From: Polyangium spumosum
Lineage (GTDB): Bacteria > Myxococcota_A > Polyangia > Polyangiales > Polyangiaceae
NCBI RefSeq assembly: GCF_009649845.1
Contig: NZ_WJIE01000033.1
Location: forward strand, 1 to 33,399
Length of the DNA stretch: 33,399 nucleotides
Reading direction: 5' to 3'
Part shown: positions 24,084 through 30,866 of the stretch, one piece after another
How the letters are laid out: each line of letters opens with the position of its first letter
Numbering within the stretch: position 1 is the stretch's first letter
Position numbers and translations under genes: made by a program
Notes under the pieces: generated by a model
Told to the model about the DNA's origin: nothing
Database searches by the model: none
Seen by the model: only the letters and a program-made list of their open reading frames with translations

Positions 24084-25298
24084 TCACGCCGAAATGGCCT
24101 GGGCCCGCTTCGCATGCTCGAAGCTCACGCCATTGAGCGAGAGCTGGACGTAAAGACCGATCTCCACCGGCTTCATCGGCGATCCCATGCCGAGGTCGAT
24201 GGGTTTGATCGGAAATGCGATGTCCTCGTGGACCATGATCACCGCGGAGAACGCGCCCTCCTCGCTCCGCTCGGGGTTGTCCGTGAAGATGTACCCATCG
24301 GGCACGGGCAACACGGGCGCGCCGCCGGACGTGCGCGAGAGGCTCTTCACCTTGGTGTCCGGCACGTTGCGGAGGTGGTCGACGAGCACCTGCCGCGTCG
24401 TGCCATTGCCGCCGGTGCGGCGCTTGTCCCAGTTGAAGAACAGGACACCCGAGCGCCGAAGCGCACGGTACAGGAGGTTCTCGCCGGAGTAGTCGTGGAA
24501 GATCTCCTTCGGCAGGAACGCGCCCGCGTCGTCCCACAACCAGGCCCGGCCCGCGAGCACGGATTCGGCCGCGCCGACGTTCGGGATCTGGGCGATGTCG
24601 GCCGCGTCGTACCGGACGCGGAGGCCTGCCTCCTGCATCGTGATCGAACGAATGAGGAAGTCCTGCTCGTTGTACGTGGTTTTCGACGGACGCTGCAGGT
24701 TGGTGAGGTTCGTCGTCACCTGCCCGGAAACGGTGCCGAGGAACGTGATGTCGTCGCCGACCGCGCGATCGAAGAACCGATACTGGCCCGCCGGGATCCT
24801 GCACCACGCGCCCTTGGCCGTGCCCTCGCAGATGCAACGGATCTCGGTCACGGCATAGTAATGGCCCTCCTGCCGCACGATGAACGGCTCCTTCTTGTTC
24901 TTCCACTTGTCGAAGAGCTGCTTCGTCCCGGCCTGGGGCGGGACCATGTTCGGCGGGAATTGCATCCTCGGCGCACTCGGCGCGCGCTTCTTCACCTTGG
25001 CTTGCACCTTCTTCGCGCCGACGCGCTGCCCGCGCTGACGCGCGCGCATCTGCAGAGCACGCGCCTCCTCGAGCGTGATCTGGTGCCTTCCCCGCCGCTG
25101 CAACGCGCGGATGTCGCCGGTGTCACCCTCCTCCGCCTCGAGCTCGGCGCCCGCGACCTCGTCGTCGTCGTCGCCGGGCCCCGCGGTGTCGTCGAAATCC
25201 GGATCATCATCCGGCGCCGCGGTTTCGTTCTCCGCGTCCATGCGGTCGAAGACATCGAGGATGTTCTGTACCTTCCCGGGGTCGATATGGTTCGTCAT
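24084..25298 (-). CDS. Possible major capsid or other beta-rich structural protein
   Basis: The 404-residue protein has a well-placed AAGGAGA before its ATG. Residues 1-60 are strongly acidic with a DDDD run. Residues about 62-107 are helical and very basic (ARALQMRARQRGQRVGAKKV), like a scaffold or nucleic-acid-binding arm. Residues about 125-404 are a beta-rich body without enzymatic motifs. Stretches such as IPAGQYRFFDRAVGDDITFL, TTNLTNLQRPSKTTYNEQDF, LIRSITM and a final IGLYVQLSLNGVSFEH recall strand patterns of double-jelly-roll capsid proteins of tailless phages. That is pattern impression, not a confirmed match. Its centre position in a cluster with membrane proteins and cell-wall proteins supports a structural role. 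Confidence 0.82.
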   Translation of the reverse strand: MTNHIDPGKVQNILDVFDRMDAENETAAPDDDPDFDDTAGPGDDDDEVAGAELEAEEGDTGDIRALQRRGRHQITLEEARALQMRARQRGQRVGAKKVQAKVKKRAPSAPRMQFPPNMVPPQAGTKQLFDKWKNKKEPFIVRQEGHYYAVTEIRCICEGTAKGAWCRIPAGQYRFFDRAVGDDITFLGTVSGQVTTNLTNLQRPSKTTYNEQDFLIRSITMQEAGLRVRYDAADIAQIPNVGAAESVLAGRAWLWDDAGAFLPKEIFHDYSGENLLYRALRRSGVLFFNWDKRRTGGNGTTRQVLVDHLRNVPDTKVKSLSRTSGGAPVLPVPDGYIFTDNPERSEEGAFSAVIMVHEDIAFPIKPIDLGMGSPMKPVEIGLYVQLSLNGVSFEHAKRAQAISA

Positions 25299-25316
25299 CG
25301 GTGTTCTCCTTTCCGA

Positions 25317-25919
25317 TCACGCCGCGCGCCGGAACGCGGGCGAATGCATGAAGCGTTGAGCGAACTGGTTCACCGGCGCGAGCTGCTCGCGCGAGATGCG
25401 CACGATCTGGCCGTCGGGCGCCTGCACCCAGAGCCCGCCGTCGGGCGTGGGGAGCATGTTTATGGGGGCCGCGTGCCCGAGCGGCGAGCCGGTCTCCTTC
25501 TTGCCGGGCAATGCCTGCTGCTTGGGGGCCGGCAGCGGCGGAACCTGCTGCTGCGCGGGTTGCGCCTGCGCTTGCTTCGACTGCCCGGCGTACGCGAGCG
25601 CGAAAAGCGCGCCACCCACGGCGAGCACCGCAGCGGCATAGGGGTGGCCCCGCTTCTTCAGCATGTATCCGACCACCAGCGCCGCAATGGGCACCAGCCA
25701 CCAGTGATCCTTCGCCTCCTTGCTCTGCTTCAAATCGTCGAGGTTCGCGATCAAGGCGACCACGGCGCCCACGCCTGCCAGATAGAGGACGCTCTTGCCG
25801 GTGTCGCGCGCCATGTGCCGGCGTCGCTCCATTCGCTGGATTTTCTCCAGCTTGTAGCGCGGGACCGCGACCAGGCTGCGGTCCACGCGCACGGTACTGT
25901 CTCTTTGTTTGGATGCCAT
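25317..25919 (-). CDS. Three-helix membrane protein of the particle-like cluster
   Basis: This is a 200-residue protein starting at an ATG at 25919 (GGAGG about ten bases upstream). Residues 1-40 are basic (RYKLEKIQRMERRRHMARDT). Membrane helices lie at about 43-60, 73-89 and 93-111. A Gln/Pro/Ala-rich linker (about 113-135) and a soluble C-terminal domain (GGLWVQAPDGQIVRISREQL to RRAA) follow. The layout fits an integral virion- or envelope-membrane protein exposing its C-terminus. The family was not recognised. It lies 18 bases before the 404-residue gene. Confidence 0.82.
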   Translation of the reverse strand: MASKQRDSTVRVDRSLVAVPRYKLEKIQRMERRRHMARDTGKSVLYLAGVGAVVALIANLDDLKQSKEAKDHWWLVPIAALVVGYMLKKRGHPYAAAVLAVGGALFALAYAGQSKQAQAQPAQQQVPPLPAPKQQALPGKKETGSPLGHAAPINMLPTPDGGLWVQAPDGQIVRISREQLAPVNQFAQRFMHSPAFRRAA

Positions 25920-25923
25920 TGTG

Positions 25924-26748
25924 TCAGTTCCTCCGTTGCGGGTTGTTGAGGACGTACAGGAAGACCATCAAAAGCATGCCCAGCGGCAGCAGCGAAGCCG
26001 TCGCAGAGCGAGCGAATTCCGTCGCCCCCTCGAACGGTGTCGGAAGGGGCTTGCGTTGCAGGGTCGTGAGCTTGCGCTGCGTATCCTCGAGCGAGACGAG
26101 GAGCTGGCGCTCCGCCTCGTCGAAGGGAAGCTCGTGCCCTGCGATGCGCTCGCGCTCGACGTGCATGGATAGCACCTCGATCGCGCGCGCCTGGATGGAC
26201 AGCATGCGTTTCGTGACCTCGTCGTCGAAGTTCACGGCATGCACGGCCTCGCCCACGACGTTGCTCAGGTAGGCAGCGGCGAGGGCGGAGGCCGTCACGA
26301 GGAGGACGACGAGCAGCGGCGCAGCGCCCGTCTCGAATTCGCCGCTGCCCTTCTCGGCCTCCTCGGTCATGATGTCCGAACGTGCATGGACGTTGCGAGG
26401 CGCGAGGAGCACGAGGGTACGTGCAATTGCGGAGCCCGCAGCGTTGCGGTCCGGCGTACTGTAAAGATGCGGCCCGAGCTCGCCCAGCGCCCGCGGCTCC
26501 GCAGAAAGCGGCGCCACCTGGAGAGAAAGCAGGACGAACGCACGGAAGACCCGCGCGAGCGCCTTCTGGTCGAGCTCGAGCCAAGCCTCTCGCTTCGCAA
26601 CCTCCAGCGAAGCGAGCGACATTTCCGCGATTTGCCCCTCCCGGTGATACCACCGGAAGAACATGGGGACCGGCGCCGGGTCCTGTTCCTGCTCCTGCTT
26701 TTGCTGCCACCATTTCCACCACCAAGAGGGGAGGAAGAAGAACGGCAT
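25924..26748 (-). CDS. Two-helix membrane protein with Trp-rich N-terminus
   Basis: The 274-residue protein has an odd aromatic start (MPFFFLPSWWWKWWQQKQEQ). A helical region follows, with membrane helices at about 142-162 (LLVVLLVTASALAAAYL) and 250-268 (ATASLLPLGMLLMVFLYVL). Between them is a charged, probably coiled-coil segment (ERQLLVSLEDTQRKLTTLQR). AAAGGGG precedes the ATG. The Trp/Phe-rich N-terminus could insert at a membrane interface. No enzyme motif is seen. It lies between the 948-residue protein and the three-helix membrane protein with gaps of 17 and 4 bases. Confidence 0.82.
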   Translation of the reverse strand: MPFFFLPSWWWKWWQQKQEQEQDPAPVPMFFRWYHREGQIAEMSLASLEVAKREAWLELDQKALARVFRAFVLLSLQVAPLSAEPRALGELGPHLYSTPDRNAAGSAIARTLVLLAPRNVHARSDIMTEEAEKGSGEFETGAAPLLVVLLVTASALAAAYLSNVVGEAVHAVNFDDEVTKRMLSIQARAIEVLSMHVERERIAGHELPFDEAERQLLVSLEDTQRKLTTLQRKPLPTPFEGATEFARSATASLLPLGMLLMVFLYVLNNPQRRN

Positions 26749-26765
26749 GACGAACCCCTTTCCGA

Positions 26766-29612
26766 TTACGTGAATGCCAGGCCGGCTCCCAGAAGCGCGA
26801 GCATCGGCATCATTGACGTATCGTTGCCTCCGGTCTGCGAACCGTCGTCCGGGGTGTAGGTCACCACGGGCGGCTGCTCTTCAGGGTCTTCGGGTGACGA
26901 CGGGAACCAGGGAGCCGGCACCGGAACGGGCGCCGGATACGGCACGGGCGCGGGCGCCGGATACGGCCCGGGCTGATGCGGGGCCGCCTTGATGTACTGC
27001 GAGCGGCTGCGAAGGGCCTGCGCAGCCATGGGATACCCCATGGCGTCGTATACGTTCGCCGCCCAGTCGAGGGAATCCACGCGCGTCTCGTTCTGGAGAA
27101 TGCTCCGCACGATCTGCCGCAGATCCTCGGGCATGTGTGAATCGAGAATCGCCGCGAGCGCGACCGCCCTAGCGCGGCATGCTTGGCCAGCCAAGGGATA
27201 ACCCATGGCGTCGTACATGTTCGCGCCCATGATGAGGGCATCGACGCGCGTCTCGTTCTGCAGGATGTAGCGGAGGATCTGCCGCTGATCCTCGGGCATG
27301 TGCGCGTCGAATGGCGGGAAGGCCGAACTCGGCGCCGTCTGCCCCGTCGGCACGGGAGTGGGCGCCGGAGATGAGGTCTTCGAGATGTTCGGGATGTTGG
27401 GCATCGCCATCCACGGCGGCAGATTCGGAAATGGAAACGGCAGCGGCGCCGGAGCCTGCTGCGGAGCCGGTTGCTGTTGCGTCTGCTGCGGAGCCGGTTG
27501 CTGTTGCTGCTGTTGCTGCGGGGCCGGCTGCTGCGGCTGATAGCCCCACGGCCAGCCCCACGGCCAGCCGTAAGGCCACTGCGGCTGCTGCGGGGCCGGT
27601 TGCGGCGCTGGTTGCTGCTGCTGAGGTGCCGGCTGTTGTTGCTGCTGTGGAACCGGCTGTTGCTGCGGAGCCGTTTGCCCGGGAATCGGAAATGGTGGCC
27701 ACGGGACATTGGACGGCCATCCCGGCGGGGGCGACTGCGGGAACGGATACTGCGGCGCCGTCTGGTTCGGCTGCGGCTGCTGGGGTGCCGGCTGCTGTTG
27801 CTGCGGAACCGGCTGCGGCTGCTGCGGAACGGGCTGTTGCTGCGGAGCCGGCTGCTGCTGCGGCGCCGTTTGGCCCGGAATCGGGAACGGAGGCCACGGG
27901 AGATTGGCCGGCCATCCCGGCGGAGGGGATTGCGGAAGCGGGTACTGCTGCGTGGTCTGGCCCGGTTGAGGCGGCGAGGGCACCTGCATCCCGGGGATCT
28001 GAGGGTAGCTGCTCGCGACCTGCTCGGCTTCCTTGATGGCGGACATGGTGTCGTTATCGAGTACGCCATCCATACGCAGCGGTCGCAGCGGCCGCTCCCG
28101 ATTCCACCAGAGCTGGAACGATTGAACTGCCTGCACGGTACGCGGCGTCATCGTCGAGGTGAAATCGTAGGTGTTTCCGAAGTCGCTCGGATTGATGGCC
28201 GCCGGATTCCGCCGTCCCCAGCGCGCCAGCATGAGCTGGACCTGGAGGATGGCCCCGGGATCCATCGTCGAGTTCTGCCCGGGCCCGGGAAGCCCCGGAC
28301 TCGGCGCCGGAGCAGGAGGTTGCGGCGTCGTCGACGACGGCAATTGGGGCGTGCTCTGCGATGCAGGCGCCGCGCCGCTGACGGGAACCGCCAGCGGATT
28401 TTCCGGCCAGTCGTCGGGAACGCCGAGCTCCTCGCCCGCGTGCAGCGATACGAAGTTGCCGTTCTTGACGGGCTTCTGCGGGTTCGCCGCGCGCAGCTCG
28501 GAGAACCACTTCGGCCGCGCGCTCGCGCCGAGCTTCTTCGCGATCGAGAACGGCGAATCGCCCTGCTGGACGGCGTACTTGCGCGCTGTCGCCAGCGCGC
28601 CCGTCTCGCGATCGTACACGAGCCATCCCGGCGGGATGTTCCACACCGGAGACGACTCCTGTTTGCCCGGGTTTGCCGCAAGCAATTCGGCGACGCGCTC
28701 GACCTGCCCGGTGAGCTTCTTGGTGATCCCGTGCGGGGTTTCTCCGGGCAATGCGTGATACGTGCCCGTCGAGGGATCGACGCCGGAGACGTCGCGCGCG
28801 ACGCTCACCGTGCCGGATGCGAGGCGCAGGAGCCGCGGATCCAGGCTCTTGACGGCCGGGACATCGCGGACGAGCACCTCCATGTATTCGCGCGGAAGCG
28901 GCGTGACGGACGTGTGCCGCAGAGGCCGCGGTCTCGGATCGGGTGCCGCGGTCTCGTTGTACTCCTCGTCCTGCCCGTAGAAAGCGGGCTGCGCGGAAGC
29001 CTGCTGCGCCATCCACGCCGCCTCGCGCTGACCGTGCATCATGTCCATCGGAAAGGCGATCCGGGGGGCCGACGGGGGACGCGACGCCGGTGGCGGTTGC
29101 GGTGCCGGCTGCGAGGGCGGGAGTCCCTGGGTCGGCAGCGTGCCCGCGGTGCGCCGACGGCGATACTCGGCGGGTCGGTACACACGGAGCGACGCCTCCT
29201 CCGCGTACGCCGGGTGTCCGGTTCGCCTGGTCATCTCCTGGCCATTTGCGAGGATACGCTTCTCGTTCTGCGACAAACGGCGCTTCGCGCCCCGCGAGGG
29301 CGGCGCAGGACGGGTCGTCTGGGTCCTGACCAGGCGCTCCACGCCGCCGCCGAGCGCTTTCCCGAGCCCTGCGCCCACGGCCGTGCCCGCGGGCCCCACG
29401 AGGGTCCCGAGCCCCGCGCCAGCGAGCATTCCGAGGCTCTCGCCAAGGCTGCCACCTGCCGCGGGCGCTGCATTGCCGCCCCCACCGCCGCCGAAGAGCG
29501 ATGCGAGCGTATCCATGAAGTCGCCAGTGTCTTCGGCTGGCGCTTCTCCTCCATCATCCGGGTTGCCGGTTTCCCAGCCCCCGGAATCGTATGATAACGT
29601 GATGGCTTTCAT
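26766..29612 (-). CDS. 948-residue glycine-zipper, LysM-like and peptidoglycan-binding structural protein
   Basis: The start is the ATG at 29612 with AAGGAGG six bases upstream; it overlaps the previous stop (ATGA). Residues 53-90 are a glycine zipper (GMLAGAGLGTLVGPAGTAVG) able to insert in membranes. About 284-330 and 345-395 hold two LysM-like units (YHALPGETPHGITKKL, KYAVQQGDSPFSIAKKLG). About 450-530 match a PG_binding_1-like domain (ILQVQLMLARWG, TVQAVQSFQLWW, DGVLDNDTMSAI). From about 545 to 790 it is Pro/Gln-rich with duplicated blocks. About 810-910 hold two 55-residue helical repeats (HMPEDQRQILRYILQNETRV, HMPEDLRQIVRSILQNETRV). The C-terminus is Pro-rich with a short hydrophobic end. 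It probably contacts the cell wall, as a particle spike or wall-penetration protein might. Confidence 0.88.
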   Translation of the reverse strand: MKAITLSYDSGGWETGNPDDGGEAPAEDTGDFMDTLASLFGGGGGGNAAPAAGGSLGESLGMLAGAGLGTLVGPAGTAVGAGLGKALGGGVERLVRTQTTRPAPPSRGAKRRLSQNEKRILANGQEMTRRTGHPAYAEEASLRVYRPAEYRRRRTAGTLPTQGLPPSQPAPQPPPASRPPSAPRIAFPMDMMHGQREAAWMAQQASAQPAFYGQDEEYNETAAPDPRPRPLRHTSVTPLPREYMEVLVRDVPAVKSLDPRLLRLASGTVSVARDVSGVDPSTGTYHALPGETPHGITKKLTGQVERVAELLAANPGKQESSPVWNIPPGWLVYDRETGALATARKYAVQQGDSPFSIAKKLGASARPKWFSELRAANPQKPVKNGNFVSLHAGEELGVPDDWPENPLAVPVSGAAPASQSTPQLPSSTTPQPPAPAPSPGLPGPGQNSTMDPGAILQVQLMLARWGRRNPAAINPSDFGNTYDFTSTMTPRTVQAVQSFQLWWNRERPLRPLRMDGVLDNDTMSAIKEAEQVASSYPQIPGMQVPSPPQPGQTTQQYPLPQSPPPGWPANLPWPPFPIPGQTAPQQQPAPQQQPVPQQPQPVPQQQQPAPQQPQPNQTAPQYPFPQSPPPGWPSNVPWPPFPIPGQTAPQQQPVPQQQQQPAPQQQQPAPQPAPQQPQWPYGWPWGWPWGYQPQQPAPQQQQQQQPAPQQTQQQPAPQQAPAPLPFPFPNLPPWMAMPNIPNISKTSSPAPTPVPTGQTAPSSAFPPFDAHMPEDQRQILRYILQNETRVDALIMGANMYDAMGYPLAGQACRARAVALAAILDSHMPEDLRQIVRSILQNETRVDSLDWAANVYDAMGYPMAAQALRSRSQYIKAAPHQPGPYPAPAPVPYPAPVPVPAPWFPSSPEDPEEQPPVVTYTPDDGSQTGGNDTSMMPMLALLGAGLAFT
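27680..27963. repeat. Duplicated block of about 85 bases in the Pro/Gln-rich segment
   Basis: Bases about 27680-27765 and 27880-27963 are imperfect copies. They encode QYPFPQSPPPGWPSNVPWPP and QYPLPQSPPPGWPANLPWPP, each followed by FPIPGQTAPQQQP. They lie among shorter CAG/CCG-type repeats encoding Pro-Gln runs (27460-27880). Such tracts are prone to slippage, so the region may vary in length between strains. Confidence 0.7.
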
Positions 29613-30403
29613 CCCGTGCCTCCTTTTCGTTGTTGCGGTTTGTCTTCGTCGCGAGATGCGACCTCCTCGGTAGTCATGACGGGTCGAGGCACGACGCGGG
29701 GACAGAGGGCCCACCTGCATTTCGTAACCTCGACGCTCTTCGGCCGGATGATCGCCGTGGCATCGACGTCGTACTCGTTTCCGATGCGGCCCGCGAACTG
29801 GCCGGCCTTGTTGAAGTGGGACACTACGAGCGCGGTTTGCGGCATCGTGGCGAGCTGCTCGAGTAGCAGGGTCTGCTCGGCGATGCTCGTGGCCCAGCGC
29901 TGGAGCGAGTCGATGACCATCACGGCCGCGTCGGGCGGAACCGCCAGCAGTGCGTCGCGCCAGCCGATTTTCGAGCCGAGCTTCTCCTGGCGCCGGCTCA
30001 CGATCTTGATCCGACGCGCAGAGGACCCCGTCCTTTGAAACAGCTCCTGGACCAAGTATTTGTTCTGCTCCCCGTCGAGCCAGAACCCCTCGCCGTCGAG
30101 CCTTTCGGCGATCTGGGAAGCGAGCTCCGCGCAGAGCGTGGACTTGCCCGCACCGGGCGTCCCACCAACGAGCACCTTGAGCCCGAGCACGACACCGCCG
30201 AGGGCCTGAGAAAGCACGGAGCGGAAGTGCACGGGACGGAGCGGGGCGAAGCCGTCATCGAGCGACTCGATCGTGATGCCCGGCGGCGGCTCGTGCGGCT
30301 CGAGCTCCCACACGGACGCGCCACACGAGCAGAACCCGCCACAGATCTGCGGGCGCCGACGATGGCAAATGACACAACGAAGGGGCGTGACATGCTTCTT
30401 CAT
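29609..30403 (-). CDS. RadA/RecA-fold ATPase with N-terminal Cys-rich element
   Basis: The preferred start is the ATG at 30403, four bases after the previous stop (264 residues); upstream frame sequence is unnatural. Residues 10-27 hold CVICHRRRPQICGGFCSCG, a zinc-ribbon-like element as in RadA/Sms. Walker A is GTPGAGKST at 81-89. A RadA-like substrate loop region is FWLDGEQNKYLVQELF. Walker B is VMVIDSLQ with D165, and SHFNKAGQF near 195-203 matches the later RecA-fold motif. It lacks the Lon-like C-terminal domain of RadA. In this cluster it could be a genome packaging, remodelling or replication ATPase. It is not the HerA/FtsK type used by known tectivirus-like phages. Confidence 0.88.
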   Translation of the reverse strand: MKKHVTPLRCVICHRRRPQICGGFCSCGASVWELEPHEPPPGITIESLDDGFAPLRPVHFRSVLSQALGGVVLGLKVLVGGTPGAGKSTLCAELASQIAERLDGEGFWLDGEQNKYLVQELFQRTGSSARRIKIVSRRQEKLGSKIGWRDALLAVPPDAAVMVIDSLQRWATSIAEQTLLLEQLATMPQTALVVSHFNKAGQFAGRIGNEYDVDATAIIRPKSVEVTKCRWALCPRVVPRPVMTTEEVASRDEDKPQQRKGGTG

Positions 30404-30407
30404 GCGT

Positions 30408-30866
30408 TCACCAGTAGTTCGTGATGGCCGTCGCCGAGGGCGGGATGCGGTCGATCGACGAATTGAGGATCGTCGGGTCGACACGCCGCCACCGCCCGTT
30501 CACGTAGACCTCCGCGAGGATGTGCGGGAAATCCTGCGCAGGTCGCACGCAATACTCGCGCGCCGGGATACCGCTCGCGCGGCAGAGCGCAACAAATACG
30601 CGGGCCTTCGCATCACAATCGCCGTATCCTCGGAGGAGCGTCACCGCGGAATCCTCGAGCACTTCCCGACGCGGATCGCGCACATAGTCGATCGCGTACT
30701 GGCAGAACTTGAGGATCGCCGCGGGCCGCTCGGCGAGCGGAAGGCGCCGGAAGACCGCGGCCCAGCGCTGCACCTCGGGGAGGCGCAGATCCGCGACGCT
30801 GCCCGCGGCCATGTATCGCGCCTTTTCGAGGTTCGAGGGAAAGTGGACGATGCCGACGCGGATCAT
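30408..30866 (-). CDS. Transglutaminase-like cysteine protease/transferase domain protein
   Basis: The 152-residue protein has the transglutaminase-like triad: C84 in LLRGYGDCDAKARVFVALCR, H115 in DFPHILAEVYVNGRW and D130 in RRVDPT. The core begins near 48 with AAILKFCQYAIDYVRDP. These folds act as cysteine proteases, isopeptide-forming or peptide-cleaving enzymes. In this cluster, maturation or cross-linking of a structural protein, or wall-peptide cleavage, is conceivable. The start ATG overlaps the preceding stop (ATGA, 30863-30866). There is no signal peptide, so it acts inside the cell or is carried in a particle. Confidence 0.9.
   Translation of the reverse strand: MIRVGIVHFPSNLEKARYMAAGSVADLRLPEVQRWAAVFRRLPLAERPAAILKFCQYAIDYVRDPRREVLEDSAVTLLRGYGDCDAKARVFVALCRASGIPAREYCVRPAQDFPHILAEVYVNGRWRRVDPTILNSSIDRIPPSATAITNYW

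Noticed and set aside
24114-25949. A 611-codon plus-strand frame
   Set aside because: It is antisense to the 404- and 200-residue genes, has unnatural composition and no ribosome binding site.
27471-29594. A 707-codon plus-strand frame of Arg/Leu-rich sequence
   Set aside because: It is the antisense of the Pro/Gln-rich part of the 948-residue protein and consists of low-complexity Leu/Arg runs.
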